DNA of 64,000 nucleotides from Agromyces fucosus (GCF_004134865.1 NZ_SDPO01000001.1:124001-188000); one strand, 5' to 3'. Counted from the first letter of the stretch, positions 8,564-18,688 are shown. A program made the numbers and translations. The notes: a model not told the origin generated them from the sequence alone.

Positions 8564-10249
8564 GTGAAGCCGCTCGATCCGCGCCTCCTTCGCCGCTCCC
8601 GCGCCGCTCGCGGCTTCCTCGCCGCGGGCGGTGCCCTCGCCCTCGTCCAGAGTGCCGCGATCGTGGCGTTCGCATGGGCGCTGGCATCCCTCGTCACCGG
8701 GTTCATCGACGGAATGGCGATGCCCGATGCCGTACCGCTCCTTGTGCTGCTCGTCGCCGCGGCATCCGTTCGCGCCGTCGCCGCGTGGCTCTGGGACGTC
8801 GTGGGGTCGGCCGGTGCCACCCGGGTCAAGGCGGAGCTCCGGAGCGAACTGCTCCTGGCGCTCGAGGCGCGGCCCGAGGGTCTTCCCGACTTTCCCACGG
8901 CGCGGATCGCGACGCTGCTCGGTCCCGGCCTCGACGCCCTCGACGCCTACTTCGGGCAGTACCTGCCGCAGCTCGTGTCGACGATCGTCGTCACGCCGAT
9001 CCTCATCGCGATGGCGTGGGTCGCCGATCCGCTCTCGGGGCTCGTGCTCGTGATCGTGCTGCCGCTCATCCCCGTGTTCATGGCGCTCATCGGCATGGCC
9101 ACCGAGGCCGTGCAGCGTCGCCAGTGGGAGAGCCTCGCCTCGCTCTCGCGTGGGTTCCTCGAGGTCGTCGGCGGTCTGTCGACGCTGCTGCTCTTCCGCA
9201 GGGCCGAGCGCCAGACCGCCAGGATCAGGGCGGTCACCGACGACTATCGCTCGCACACCATGAAGGTGCTGCGCATCACGTTCCTCTCGGGCTTCACCCT
9301 CGAGTTCGCCGCGAGCCTGTCGGTGGCGCTCGTCGCGGTCTCGATCGGCCTTCGGTTGGTCGCGGGCGACATGCTGCTGATCGCGGGCGTCTTCGTGCTG
9401 GTGCTCGCGCCCGAGGTCTTCCTGCCGCTCCGGAACGTCGGTGCCGCGTTCCACGCCTCGACCGAGGGCGTCGCCGCTTCGGCCGACGCGTTCGATCTGC
9501 TCGACGCCGCGGAACGGGCGGTTCGCGCTCCGGCGCGCGCGTCCGCGGTCGCCCCGGCCGACCAGGCGAACGAGGGCGCGGATGCCGCGGACGGACTGCA
9601 CCTCCGAGGCATCCGGGTCATGCGGGGCGACCGGGCCGTGATCGACGGCCTCGACCTCGACGCAGCTCGCGGCGAACTCGTCGCGGTGACGGGGGAGAGC
9701 GGCTCGGGCAAGTCGAGCCTGTTCGCTGCGCTGCTCGGCTTCGTGCCGCTCGAGGGCGTCGCGCGGCTCGACGGCGCGGTGCTCGGCGCCGACGCCGGCC
9801 ACGGAGCCGGAGCAGGCGCCGACGCGAGCGGTCGGTCGCGGATCGCGTGGTCGGGCCAGACGCCGGCTCTCCTCGCCGGAACGATCGCCTCGAACGTGCG
9901 ACTCGGTGAGGAGGGCGCCGACCCCGGCCTCTGCACGCGCGCATGCCGGCTCGCGGGCGTCGAGCTCGACCCCGAGTTGCGTCTCGGACCCGGCGGGTCC
10001 GGCCTCTCGGGGGGCCAGGCGCAGCGCGTCGCGACCGCCCGGGCGATCCATCGACTGCTCGCGCGCGACGCCTCGCTGCTGCTCCTCGACGAGCCGAGTT
10101 CGGCGCAGGACGAGTACCGCGAGGCGGCGCTCGGCGATGCCCTGGTCGAACTCGCCGCCGAGGGACGCATCGTCGTCGTGTCGTCCCACCGAGCAGCACT
10201 CGCCGGCCGCGCTGATCGTGTCATCGAGCTGGAGCCCGCACATGTCTGA
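8564..10249 (+). CDS. cydD: Thiol reductant ABC exporter subunit CydD
   Basis: This is one half of the heterodimeric CydDC transporter, which exports cysteine/glutathione-type thiols and is needed for assembly of cytochrome bd. The 561-residue protein has an N-terminal ABC exporter membrane domain of about 300 residues, then a nucleotide-binding domain with Walker A GESGSGKSS, signature LSGGQAQRV and Walker B LLLLDEP. The linker near residue 330 is Ala-rich. Start GTG immediately abuts the cydB stop. Confidence 0.92.
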   Translation: MKPLDPRLLRRSRAARGFLAAGGALALVQSAAIVAFAWALASLVTGFIDGMAMPDAVPLLVLLVAAASVRAVAAWLWDVVGSAGATRVKAELRSELLLALEARPEGLPDFPTARIATLLGPGLDALDAYFGQYLPQLVSTIVVTPILIAMAWVADPLSGLVLVIVLPLIPVFMALIGMATEAVQRRQWESLASLSRGFLEVVGGLSTLLLFRRAERQTARIRAVTDDYRSHTMKVLRITFLSGFTLEFAASLSVALVAVSIGLRLVAGDMLLIAGVFVLVLAPEVFLPLRNVGAAFHASTEGVAASADAFDLLDAAERAVRAPARASAVAPADQANEGADAADGLHLRGIRVMRGDRAVIDGLDLDAARGELVAVTGESGSGKSSLFAALLGFVPLEGVARLDGAVLGADAGHGAGAGADASGRSRIAWSGQTPALLAGTIASNVRLGEEGADPGLCTRACRLAGVELDPELRLGPGGSGLSGGQAQRVATARAIHRLLARDASLLLLDEPSSAQDEYREAALGDALVELAAEGRIVVVSSHRAALAGRADRVIELEPAHV

Positions 10250-11960
10250 TCCCGCCCGCGAGATGCTTCGCCGCGCCGTCCCGAGCCCGCGCCGGCTCCT
10301 GCCTGCGGTGCTCTTCGGCATCGGCTCAGCAGGCTCGAGCATCGTGCTGCTCGCGTGCTCGGCATGGCTGATCGCGCGTGCCGCCGAGCAGCCGCCGGTG
10401 CTCTACCTGTCGGTGGCGATCGTCGGCGTGCGGGCGTTCGCCCTCGGGCGCTCGGTCTTCCGGTACCTCGAGCGGCTGAGCGGCCACGACGCGTCGTTCA
10501 AGCAGCTCGCCATGATCCGCGCGAACGTGTTCGAGCGCATGCTCCCGATCGCACCCGACGGCATCGCGGCGACGCGTCGCGGCGACCTGCTCGATCGCTT
10601 CGTGAGCGACGTCGACGAGCTGCAGAACGTGCCGCTGCGGGCGGTGCAGCCGCTCGTGAGCGCGGCGATCGTGCTCGTGGCAGCCGTCGTCGGCATCGGG
10701 TTCCTCGCGCCCGAGTCGGCGATCGCCGTGCTGATCTGCCTGGCCGTCGGCATCGGCGTGGCGCTCCTCGTGCAACAGCGGGCGCTCGTCCATGCCGAAC
10801 GCACGACGGCCCCCCTCCGCGGTGAACTCCAGGCGGCGATCGTCGAGCACGTGCAGGCTCTCGACGTGCTCGTCGCCTTCGACGCCGCGGGCGCCGGGCG
10901 GCGCCGCATCGACGCGCTCGGCGCCCGGTATGCCGCGGCGACCCGCTCGCGGGCGGCGGCGACCGGTGTCGCAGCGGCGGCGATGAGCGCGATCGGCGGT
11001 TTCGCCGTGGCCGCGAGCCTCGCCGCCGCCGTGCCGCTCCTGCAGGGCGGCCGCATCGACGGTCCGACCTTCGCGGTGCTCTGCCTCGTGCCGCTCGCGA
11101 TCGCCGAGGTCGCGACGGCGGTGCCGCTCGCGGCGTCGTCGCTCCGGCTCGCGCGCGCCAGCGCCGCCCGGGTCGCGAGTGCCGTGCCGGACTCCGTGCC
11201 GGCCGGCATCCCGGTCTTGCCGCCGTCGCCCGCGGAACCGCCCAGCGGCGATACGCCGCCGACGGTCGAGTTGCGCGGCGTGCAGGCGGGCTGGCCGGCG
11301 CTCGTGAACACCGACGGCACGGGCTCCGGTCTGGCCGGCGCCGACCGCGGCGCTGCCCTCACCGGTGTCGACCTCGCGATCGCGCCGGGCGAGCGGCTCC
11401 TCGTCCGCGGCGGATCCGGAGCGGGCAAGACGACGCTCGCCCATGTGCTCGTGCGTTTCCTCGATTACGAGGGCTCGTATCGTCTCGGAGGGGTCGAGGC
11501 CTCGACCCTCGACCCCGCCGACGTGCGCGCCATCGTCGGGCTCGTCGAGCAGCGACCCTGGCTCTTCGATGAAGATGTGCGGCAGAACCTGATCTTCGCT
11601 CGCGACACCGCGACCGACGACGAACTGCTCGAGGTGCTCGCGCGCGTGGGCCTGCGCGAATGGGTCGACGAGCGCGGCGGGCTCGACGCCAGAGTCGGAG
11701 AGCGCGGCGCGCTCGTCTCGGGCGGACAGGCGCAGCGATTGGCCCTGGCCCGGGCGATGCTCGCGCGCTTCCCGGTGCTCGTGCTCGACGAGCCCACGGC
11801 GAGCGTCGATCCGGCACGGGCCGACGCGCTGCTCCGCGACCTGACCGATGCCGCGAGCCGTTCGGGCAGCAGCGTCGTGCTCATCTCGCACGCGCCCGTC
11901 GACCCTTCGCTCGTCGATCGTGTCGTGACGATCGAAGACGGTCGCCTGCCGGCGATCTAG
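10242..11960 (+). CDS. cydC: Thiol reductant ABC exporter subunit CydC
   Basis: This 572-residue partner of CydD has the same architecture: a six-helix exporter domain, then an ATPase with Walker A GGSGAGKTT, signature VSGGQAQRL and Walker B VLVLDEP. The ATG lies eight bases inside the cydD reading frame, giving translational coupling. It ends the cyd operon; pabB starts nine bases later, with a TAGGCT promoter-like box overlapping the cydC stop, so pabB may have its own promoter. Confidence 0.92.
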   Translation: MSDPAREMLRRAVPSPRRLLPAVLFGIGSAGSSIVLLACSAWLIARAAEQPPVLYLSVAIVGVRAFALGRSVFRYLERLSGHDASFKQLAMIRANVFERMLPIAPDGIAATRRGDLLDRFVSDVDELQNVPLRAVQPLVSAAIVLVAAVVGIGFLAPESAIAVLICLAVGIGVALLVQQRALVHAERTTAPLRGELQAAIVEHVQALDVLVAFDAAGAGRRRIDALGARYAAATRSRAAATGVAAAAMSAIGGFAVAASLAAAVPLLQGGRIDGPTFAVLCLVPLAIAEVATAVPLAASSLRLARASAARVASAVPDSVPAGIPVLPPSPAEPPSGDTPPTVELRGVQAGWPALVNTDGTGSGLAGADRGAALTGVDLAIAPGERLLVRGGSGAGKTTLAHVLVRFLDYEGSYRLGGVEASTLDPADVRAIVGLVEQRPWLFDEDVRQNLIFARDTATDDELLEVLARVGLREWVDERGGLDARVGERGALVSGGQAQRLALARAMLARFPVLVLDEPTASVDPARADALLRDLTDAASRSGSSVVLISHAPVDPSLVDRVVTIEDGRLPAI

Positions 11961-11969
11961 GCTGAGAGG

Positions 11970-13460
11970 ATGCCGCGTCGCGTCCGCCAGCTCGCCCTGC
12001 CGGTGTGGCGCGACCCCGAGGCGGTCTTCCGCGCGCTCTTCGCCGAGTCCGAGCACGTCGTCTGGCTCGACGGGGGGGCGGATGCCGTGTCGGGCTCGAG
12101 CGTGCTCGCCGTCGCGCACGAGCGCTCCGAGTTCGTGACCGCCGACGTGATCCGCGGCACGGTCTCTCGCAGCCGCCCGCGGTCGGCCGAGCCCGGTGGT
12201 GCCGAGCCCGCCACGTCGGCGGCGTCGATCTTCGAGGTGCTCGGCGGTGCCCTCGCCGCGCATCGCCCGGCCGCCGAGACGGACTCCGCCCGAGCGGATG
12301 CCGCCGCGCCCCTCGGCTGGTTCGGGTGGTTCGGGTACGAGCTGGGCGCCGCCCACGAGGGCGTGCCGATCGCGGAGGCGGAGACGCCGGATGCCGCGTT
12401 CCTCTTCGTCGACCGGGCGATCGTGTTCGATCACGGCGCACGATCGGTGCGGCTCGTCTGGATCGACGGCGATGGCGATGGCGGCGACGACGAGCGCGAG
12501 GCACGGAAGACGCCTGAAGCATGGGCGGCGGCGCTTGCGGGCGCGATCGAGCGGCTCGACGCGACATCCGTGCCGGTGACCTCGTCGGCATCGCACCCGA
12601 CGAGCGCGCGGACCGTCGGCGTGCCGAGCCGATGGCGGCACGATGCCGCGCGGTACGCGCAGCTCATCGCCGAATGCCAGGCGGCGATCGTGCGTGGCGA
12701 CGCCTATCAGCTGTGCCTCACCAACCGCGTCGACGTCGACGTGCATCCCGACCCGGCGACCGCCTATCTCGCCCTGCGGACGTCGAGCCCGAGCCACCAC
12801 GGCGGCTACCTGCGGTTCGGCGACACGGCGCTCCTCAGCGCCTCGCCCGAGCAGTTCCTGCACGTCGACGCCGACGGGCTCGTCTCCACGAAGCCCATGA
12901 AGGGCACGCGGCCCCGAAGCGACGACCCCGACGCCGATGCCGCCCTTCGCCGCGAACTCCTCGAGAGCGAGAAGGAACGCGCCGAGAACCTCATGATCGT
13001 CGATCTCATGCGCAACGACCTCGGCCGCATCGCCGAGCTCGGCACGGTCGAGGTGCCGAGCCTGCTCGACGTCGAGGAGTACGCCCACGTGCACCAGTTG
13101 GTCTCGACGGTGATCGCGCGGCTGCGGCATCCGCTCACCGCACTCGACGCCGTGCAGTCCGCGTTCCCCGCCGGCTCCATGACGGGTGCGCCGAAGCGGA
13201 GCGCCATGACGATCCTGCACGAGCTCGAACAGGGGCCGAGAGGCGTCTACTCCGGTGCGTTCGGCTACCTCGGCATCGACGGCGGTGCCGACCTCGCGAT
13301 GGTGATCCGCTCGATCGTGCTCACTCCGAGCGGCGCGTCGATCGGCACCGGCGGCGGCATCACCGCCCTTTCCGTCGCGGCCGAGGAGGTCGAGGAGACG
13401 CGCGTCAAGGCGCGCGCGCTGCTCGCCGTGCTGGGCGCGGACGTGCCCGTCTCGGAGTGA
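11970..13460 (+). CDS. pabB: Aminodeoxychorismate synthase component I
   Basis: This chorismate-binding enzyme makes 4-amino-4-deoxychorismate for folate synthesis together with a glutamine amidotransferase (PabA) encoded elsewhere. The C-terminal chorismate domain shows [26 protein letters not shown] and [10 protein letters not shown]. The Lys in the KPMKGT motif matches the catalytic Lys of PabB, whereas anthranilate synthase has Ala there (PIAGT), which favours PabB over TrpE. The 496-residue length is normal. Start ATG follows GAGAGG; TAGGCT at 11958-11963 could be the -10 element. Confidence 0.85.
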   Translation: MPRRVRQLALPVWRDPEAVFRALFAESEHVVWLDGGADAVSGSSVLAVAHERSEFVTADVIRGTVSRSRPRSAEPGGAEPATSAASIFEVLGGALAAHRPAAETDSARADAAAPLGWFGWFGYELGAAHEGVPIAEAETPDAAFLFVDRAIVFDHGARSVRLVWIDGDGDGGDDEREARKTPEAWAAALAGAIERLDATSVPVTSSASHPTSARTVGVPSRWRHDAARYAQLIAECQAAIVRGDAYQLCLTNRVDVDVHPDPATAYLALRTSSPSHHGGYLRFGDTALLSASPEQFLHVDADGLVSTKPMKGTRPRSDDPDADAALRRELLESEKERAENLMIVDLMRNDLGRIAELGTVEVPSLLDVEEYAHVHQLVSTVIARLRHPLTALDAVQSAFPAGSMTGAPKRSAMTILHELEQGPRGVYSGAFGYLGIDGGADLAMVIRSIVLTPSGASIGTGGGITALSVAAEEVEETRVKARALLAVLGADVPVSE

Positions 13461-13537
13461 GTAGGCTGGATGTCCGAGTGCGCCGCGTTCCGGCGCGCCC
13501 GGAAGCCCTCCCCGAGCGATACACGATTGAGAGTCAC

Positions 13538-16114
13538 GTGGCACACGACCAGGACCCAGCGCACGCCGACGCCGGCGCGTACGACTTCGCCGCGATCCAG
13601 GCGAAGTGGCTTCCCGTCTGGGATGAGTCCGAGCCCTTCCGCGCAGGGCTCCCTGGTGACACGAGGCCTCGCAAGTACATCCTCGACATGTTCCCGTACC
13701 CGTCGGGCGACCTGCACATGGGCCATGCCGAGGCATTCGGCTACGGCGACACCGTGGCCCGGTACTGGCGCCACCAGGGCTTCGACGTGCTGCACCCGGT
13801 CGGCTGGGACTCCTTCGGCCTGCCCGCCGAGAACGCCGCCATCAAGCGCGGCATCGACCCCCGCGGGTGGACCTACGAGAACATCGAGCAGCAGAAGAAG
13901 TCGTTCCGCCAGTACGCGCCGTCGTTCGACTGGTCGCGCGAGCTCCACACGAGCGACCCCGAGTACTACAAGTGGAACCAGTGGCTGTTCCTGAAGCTCT
14001 ACGAGCAGGGCATCGCCTACCGCAAGGCCGGTCAGGTCAACTGGTGCCCCAATGACCAGACGGTGCTCGCCAACGAGCAGGTCATCGACGGCCACTGCGA
14101 GCGCTGCGGTGCGGTCGTCACGAAGAAGGCCCTCACGCAGTGGTACTTCCGCGTCACCGACTACGCCGACCGCCTGCTCGACGACCTGAACCAGCTCGAG
14201 GGCGCCTGGCCGTCGAAGGTGCTGTCGATGCAGCGCAACTGGATCGGCCGCTCCTCGGGCGCCGACGTCGAATTCGAGATCGAGGGGCGCGATGAGCGCA
14301 TCCCGGTCTTCACGACGCGTCCCGACACGCTCTTCGGCGCCACGTTCATGGTCGTCGCCCCCGACTCCGACCTCGCGGCCGAGCTCGCGAGCGGGGCCTC
14401 CGCAGAAGTGCGCATGCGCTTCCAGGACTACGTCGACTCGGTGCGGGCCGAGAGCGACATCGACCGGCTCGCGACCGACCGCCCGAAGACGGGCGTGTTC
14501 CTCGAGCGCTACGCGATCAACCCGGTCAACGGCGAGCGCCTGCCGATCTGGGCCGCCGACTACGTGCTCGCCGACTACGGCCACGGCGCGATCATGGCCG
14601 TGCCCGCGCATGACCAGCGCGACCTCGACTTCGCGCGCGCGTTCGACCTGCCCGTGCGCGTCGTCGTCGACACGAACGCGCCCGTCACGGGCGTGATCCC
14701 CGTCATCCCGCTCGACGAGAACGGCGACCCGTACCTGCCCGACGAACTCGTCACGCTCGAAGACCCGGCGTCGACCGGCGTGGCACTCGCGGGCGAGGGC
14801 CGCCTCATCAACTCGGGCCCCCTCGACGGACTCTCGAAGTCCAACGCGATCCGCCGCGTGATCGAGATCCTCGCCGAGCGCGGCCTCGGCCGCTCGTCGA
14901 AGAACTACCGCCTGCGCGACTGGCTGATCTCGCGCCAGCGCTACTGGGGCACGCCGATCCCGATCATCCACTGCCCCGACTGCGGCGAGGTGCCGGTTCC
15001 TGAGAGCGAACTTCCGGTGCGACTGCCGGATGCCGCGGGGCTCGACCTGAAGCCGAAGGGCGCGAGCCCGCTCGGCGCGGCCGAGGACTGGGTCAACGTC
15101 GCCTGCCCGAACTGCGGCGGCGCCGCGCGCCGTGACTCCGACACCATGGACACGTTCGTGGACTCGTCGTGGTACTACCTGCGCTACCTGAACCCCACCG
15201 ACGACACGCGCGCCTTCGACCCGGCGGAGGCCGAGAAGTGGGCCCCCGTCGACCAGTACGTCGGCGGAGTCGAGCACGCGATCCTGCACCTGCTCTACTC
15301 GCGATTCATCACGAAGGTGCTCTTCGACCTCGGCTACCTGAGCTACACCGAGCCGTTCACGTCGCTGCTGAACCAGGGCATGGTCATCATGGACGGCACC
15401 AAGATGTCGAAGTCCAAAGGCAACCTGGTCGAGTTCGCGAGCGAGCTGCAGGCGCACGGCGCCGATGCGCTCCGCGTCACCCTGGCGTTCGCCGGCCCGC
15501 CCGAAGACGACATCGACTGGGCGGATGTCTCCCCGGTCGGCGCCTCGAAGTTCCTGGCCCGCGCCTGGCGCATCTCGGGCGAGGTCACCTCGAGCCCCGA
15601 GGTCGAGTGGAAGACGGGCGACCCGTCGCTTCGGCGCATCACGCACCGCCTGCTCGCCGACGCGCCGGGCCTCGTCGAGGCCTTCAAGTTCAACGTCGTC
15701 GTCGCGCGGCTCATGGAGCTCGTGAACGCGACGCGCAAGGCGATCGACTCAGGTGCAGGCGCCGGTGACGCTGCGGTCCGTGAGGCGGCGGAGGTCACGG
15801 CGATGATCCTCGATCTCTTCGCCCCGTTCACGGCCGAAGACATGTGGCAGCGTCTCGGATACGAGCCGACCGTGGCTCTCGTGCCGTGGCGCAAGGCCGA
15901 CCCGGCGCTCCTCGTCGAGGAGTCGGTCACCGCGATCGTGCAGGTCGACGGCAAGGTGCGCGACCGGCTCGAGGTGTCGCCGAAGATCTCGGGCGACGAG
16001 CTCGAGGCGATGGCGCGCGCCTCGGCAGCGGTCGTGCGCTCGATCGGCGAGCGCGAGATCGTCAACGTGATCGTGCGCGCTCCTCGAATCGTGAACATCG
16101 CGACGAAGGGCTGA
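13538..16114 (+). CDS. leuS: Leucyl-tRNA synthetase
   Basis: This class Ia synthetase charges tRNA-Leu. At 858 residues it is full length for a bacterial LeuRS. The HIGH motif appears as DLHMGHAEA, the CP1 editing domain follows with the [11 protein letters not shown] segment, and the KMSKS loop is [11 protein letters not shown] near residue 620. Four paired cysteines (CPNDQ/CERC and CPDC/CPNC) suggest zinc ribbons. GTG at 13538 is preferred because it follows a plausible GAGAG site and gives the family N-terminus; the upstream open frame is a shadow of pabB. TAGGCT at 13473 is a candidate -10. Confidence 0.95.
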   Translation: MAHDQDPAHADAGAYDFAAIQAKWLPVWDESEPFRAGLPGDTRPRKYILDMFPYPSGDLHMGHAEAFGYGDTVARYWRHQGFDVLHPVGWDSFGLPAENAAIKRGIDPRGWTYENIEQQKKSFRQYAPSFDWSRELHTSDPEYYKWNQWLFLKLYEQGIAYRKAGQVNWCPNDQTVLANEQVIDGHCERCGAVVTKKALTQWYFRVTDYADRLLDDLNQLEGAWPSKVLSMQRNWIGRSSGADVEFEIEGRDERIPVFTTRPDTLFGATFMVVAPDSDLAAELASGASAEVRMRFQDYVDSVRAESDIDRLATDRPKTGVFLERYAINPVNGERLPIWAADYVLADYGHGAIMAVPAHDQRDLDFARAFDLPVRVVVDTNAPVTGVIPVIPLDENGDPYLPDELVTLEDPASTGVALAGEGRLINSGPLDGLSKSNAIRRVIEILAERGLGRSSKNYRLRDWLISRQRYWGTPIPIIHCPDCGEVPVPESELPVRLPDAAGLDLKPKGASPLGAAEDWVNVACPNCGGAARRDSDTMDTFVDSSWYYLRYLNPTDDTRAFDPAEAEKWAPVDQYVGGVEHAILHLLYSRFITKVLFDLGYLSYTEPFTSLLNQGMVIMDGTKMSKSKGNLVEFASELQAHGADALRVTLAFAGPPEDDIDWADVSPVGASKFLARAWRISGEVTSSPEVEWKTGDPSLRRITHRLLADAPGLVEAFKFNVVVARLMELVNATRKAIDSGAGAGDAAVREAAEVTAMILDLFAPFTAEDMWQRLGYEPTVALVPWRKADPALLVEESVTAIVQVDGKVRDRLEVSPKISGDELEAMARASAAVVRSIGEREIVNVIVRAPRIVNIATKG

Positions 16115-16125
16115 CGTCCCGGCGC

Positions 16126-16142
16126 GCCCGCGCGAAGCGGGC
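16126..16142. terminator. Short hairpin between convergent leuS and trkA
   Basis: GCCCGC-GCGAA-GCGGGC forms a 6-bp GC stem with a five-base loop, 11 bp after the leuS stop. No T-tract follows, which is common in high-GC actinobacteria. It could end leuS and oppose read-through from trkHA. Confidence 0.45.
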
Positions 16143-16211
16143 GGCCGGCGAATGCGTACCCTCCCGAGACGAGTGCGTCGCCGCTCGAACCGCTGCGGGA
16201 GTCCGCCTCCC

Positions 16212-16910
16212 TCAGCGCAATTGCGCGAACGCTTCGGCGCTGCTCGTCGGGCCGACGACGAGGACGGTGTCCCCGTCGTGCAGGAGGGTGTTGTTGTCGG
16301 CGTTCCGCCAGGGCTCGTCGTCGTGCTGATAGGCGGCGATGGTGATGCCGTGGCTGGCACGGATGCCGGTGTCACCGAGGCGCTTTCCGTGCAGCAGCGA
16401 TGGCGCTGCCGTCTTCACGAGCGCGTATCCCGGCGCCACCTCGATGTAGTCGAGCGCGGCGCCGCGGACCAGGTGCGCGACGCGGCGACCCATGTCCTTC
16501 TCGGGGTAGATCACGTGATGCACGCCGAGCTGCTCGAGGATGAGCCCGTGACGATCGTCGACGGCCTTGGCCCAGATCACGGGGATCTGCATGCTGAGCA
16601 GCACCGAGCAGGTGAGGATCGAGGCTGACACGTCACCGCCGATGGCGACGACGACACGGTCGAACTCATCGATGGCGAGCTGGCGAAGCGCTTCCTCCTT
16701 GGTGGAGTCGGCTCGCACCACTTGGGTGAGCTGGCCGTTGAGGGCCTGGACGAGATCTTCCTCGAGGTCGATACCGAGCACCTCGGTGCCGCCCGCCATC
16801 AGCTCGACGGCGAGGGCGCTGCCGAAGCGGCCGAGCCCGATGACCGCGACGGAGTCGGCCTCGGCGATGCGGCGCGACGTGTCTCCGCCGAAGAACGGGA
16901 ACTTAACCAA
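16212..16910 (-). CDS. trkA: Trk/Ktr-type potassium uptake regulatory subunit
   Basis: This cytoplasmic RCK protein gates the TrkH channel in response to nucleotides. Its 232 residues hold a Rossmann NAD-binding half beginning VAVIGLGRFGSALAVEL with the GxGxxG loop, then a TrkA-C domain, a known binding site for c-di-AMP in some relatives, ending near the C-terminus. TTG at 16910 is the best start: it follows GGAAAGG and lies inside the last codons of trkH. The longer upstream frame is a shadow of trkH. The eight-base overlap implies coupled translation. Confidence 0.85.
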   Translation of the reverse strand: MVKFPFFGGDTSRRIAEADSVAVIGLGRFGSALAVELMAGGTEVLGIDLEEDLVQALNGQLTQVVRADSTKEEALRQLAIDEFDRVVVAIGGDVSASILTCSVLLSMQIPVIWAKAVDDRHGLILEQLGVHHVIYPEKDMGRRVAHLVRGAALDYIEVAPGYALVKTAAPSLLHGKRLGDTGIRASHGITIAAYQHDDEPWRNADNNTLLHDGDTVLVVGPTSSAEAFAQLR

Positions 16911-18279
16911 TGGCTGGCCTTTCCTTGGGGAATTCGTAGAGGACTCGGCGTTCGCGGAGCGCGATGGCGGTGCCGAGGGTGAGCGGGCCGAGCCGGCCCA
17001 GGAACATGAGCAGCACGAGCACGACCTTCGCCGCATCGGGAAGGCCGGCTGTGATGCCGGTCGACAAGCCCACGGTGGCGAATGCCGAGACGGCCTCGAA
17101 GAGGACCCGGTCGAGGTCGAGACCGGTCAGCAGCAACAGCACGGCGGTTCCGGCGACGACCGCGGCGACGGCGATCAGCACGACGGTGATGGCCTGGCGG
17201 TGAACGGCTCGACTCAGCCGCTTGCCGAAGATGTTCACCGAGCCTTCGCCGCGGAGCTCGGTGAGCATGATGAAGAAGAGCACTGCGAACGTGGTCACCT
17301 TGATGCCGCCCGCCGTGCCGGCCGGCCCGCCGCCGATGAACATCAGCACATCCATCCCGAGCCAGCTCGCGTCGTGCATCGAGCCGATGTCGATGGAGTT
17401 GAACCCCGCGGTGCGAGTCTGCACCGACTGGAAGAATCCCGCGAGCAGCCGTGCGCCAGGGTCGAGGGTCCCGAGCGTCGCGGGATTGTTCCACTCGATG
17501 AGGGTGATGTATGCGGTGCCGCCGATGAGCAGCACCGCGCTGCCCCAGAGCACGAGCTTCGTGTTCATCGACCAGTGCAGCGGCTTCGTGAACTCCTTGC
17601 GGAGCTGCATGATGACGGGGAAACCGAGCCCGCCGAGAATGATCGCCGCCGAAATCGGGAGGCAGACGAACGGGTCGGCGACGAACCCCATGAGGTTGTC
17701 GGTGTAGAGCGCGAAGCCGGCGTTGTTGAACGATGACACCGCGAGGAACGCAGCGTGCCAGGCCGCCTCGCCGACGCCGTACCCGTATCCCAGCATGAAC
17801 CGCACGCCGAGGAGGACGAAGACGCCGAATTCGATGAGGACGGTGATCTTCAGGATGCCGCGCACCAGCCCGCGGACGTCGGCGAAGCCGACCGCCTTCG
17901 CTTCGGCGGCGGTGTTGAGCCGCGAGCGGACCGAGAGCTTGCGTGCGAGGACGAGGCCGATGAGGGAGGCGAAGATCATGATGCCGAGCCCGCCCAGCTG
18001 GATCAGCGCCATGATCACGACCTGGCCGAACGGAGTCCAGTAGGTCGGTGTATCGACGACCGTCAGCCCGGTGACGCACACCGCCGACGTCGCCGTGAAC
18101 AGTGCATCGACAAAGGAGCCGCCGCCGGGGCCGACCTTCGAAATGGGCAGCATGAGCAGGGCGGTGCCGGCGAGAATCGCGAGCGCGAAGCCCGTGACGA
18201 CCGTCTGAGCCGGATGCATCCGAAGCCGAACGAGTCGGCGCCGTTGCCGTCCAGCTGCGGCGGGTGCGCGAGTGGTCAC
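16903..18279 (-). CDS. trkH: Trk/Ktr-type potassium channel subunit
   Basis: This 458-residue potassium-translocating membrane subunit has four non-identical M1-P-M2 repeats. The pore loops with their selectivity-filter glycines are recognisable as SAVCVTGLTVVD, SSFNNAGFAL, GGGPAGTAGGIK and FATVGLSTGI. GTG at 18279 was chosen; an alternative in-frame GTG at 18318 would add 13 residues. The unusually long upstream region on this strand (18280-18688) holds several stem-loops and may be a regulatory leader. It is followed directly by trkA. Confidence 0.88.
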   Translation of the reverse strand: MTTRAPAAAGRQRRRLVRLRMHPAQTVVTGFALAILAGTALLMLPISKVGPGGGSFVDALFTATSAVCVTGLTVVDTPTYWTPFGQVVIMALIQLGGLGIMIFASLIGLVLARKLSVRSRLNTAAEAKAVGFADVRGLVRGILKITVLIEFGVFVLLGVRFMLGYGYGVGEAAWHAAFLAVSSFNNAGFALYTDNLMGFVADPFVCLPISAAIILGGLGFPVIMQLRKEFTKPLHWSMNTKLVLWGSAVLLIGGTAYITLIEWNNPATLGTLDPGARLLAGFFQSVQTRTAGFNSIDIGSMHDASWLGMDVLMFIGGGPAGTAGGIKVTTFAVLFFIMLTELRGEGSVNIFGKRLSRAVHRQAITVVLIAVAAVVAGTAVLLLLTGLDLDRVLFEAVSAFATVGLSTGITAGLPDAAKVVLVLLMFLGRLGPLTLGTAIALRERRVLYEFPKERPAIG

Positions 18280-18688
18280 CGGAAAACTGTAGCCTCTCCG
18301 ACACCCAATCGAAGGCACGTCCCGATCCAGATCGCCCCGTCGCTCGAATCCGGCTTGGCGCGCATCTTCGGAGATGAGCCGCCGGGCCGGTGAAGAGGTC
18401 TCACCGGCCCGGCCATCGATGTCCTACGCGGGTAGGGTCGCGGTTCCATCGATGGCGCACGCACTCGCGCTCGCGTCATTTCAGGGGCGAAGAGTGGTTG
18501 CCCCCCTCTGATCTCTTCGTCCGACTCAACGCGTCCGGTCGAGAGGAGGCAGAGTACCCGAAACAGAGCCGCCGCCGTACGCGCTGGTAACGCCGAGGCT
18601 AGCAGCCGGAACACGGATGGTGCCATGTGCTACGCCCGGCGATCTCCAGTCGATGATCGCTGAAGGGTCGCAGATGGTGCGGCCAGAC
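18280..18688 (-). promoter_or_regulatory. 409-bp gene-free region: structured trkH leader, possible c-di-AMP-type riboswitch
   Basis: No convincing gene lies here. Read on the minus strand it folds into successive hairpins. One pairs TCAG..GGGG with CCCCTGA (18511-18481). A 9-bp stem GCCATCGAT/ATCGATGGC (18456-18412) encloses CCTAC-CCGC-GTAGG. The 13-bp terminator-like hairpin follows at once. The segment GAACC..CTACCCGCGTAGG resembles the conserved 3' part of ydaO-type c-di-AMP aptamers (GAACC..CTAACCTCGTAGG), and GGGGGGCAACCA resembles the upstream GGGGGA-CC element. The expected 5'/3' closing stem was not found, so the assignment is tentative. Confidence 0.4.
18381..18413 (-). terminator. 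Perfect 13-bp hairpin in the trkH leader
   Basis: GCCGGGCCGGTGA and its exact reverse complement are separated by seven bases, about 100 bp upstream of the trkH start. It is the most stable structure in the trkH leader. A terminator-strength hairpin inside a 5' leader is the expected expression platform of an attenuator or riboswitch; alternatively it ends the transcript of the upstream Lrp gene. Confidence 0.6.

Noticed and set aside
7544-10342. A 932-residue open frame on the minus strand
   Set aside because: Antisense shadow of cydB and cydD; composition is skewed to Arg, Glu, Gly and Asp and it lacks family motifs.
11970-13460. Anthranilate synthase component I (trpE)
   Set aside because: The active-site motif reads KPMKGT with the Lys typical of PabB, and no trp genes are nearby.
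10326-13736. A 1,136-residue open frame on the minus strand
   Set aside because: It is the antisense shadow of cydC and pabB, with the Arg/His/Gly-rich low-complexity composition expected of high-GC antisense frames and no recognisable domain.
13265-15646. A 793-residue open frame on the minus strand
   Set aside because: Antisense shadow of leuS and the end of pabB.
18390-18590. A 66-codon frame on the plus strand upstream of trkH
   Set aside because: Arg/Ser/His-rich with no ribosome-binding site, and it spans the hairpins of the trkH leader; better explained as non-coding.
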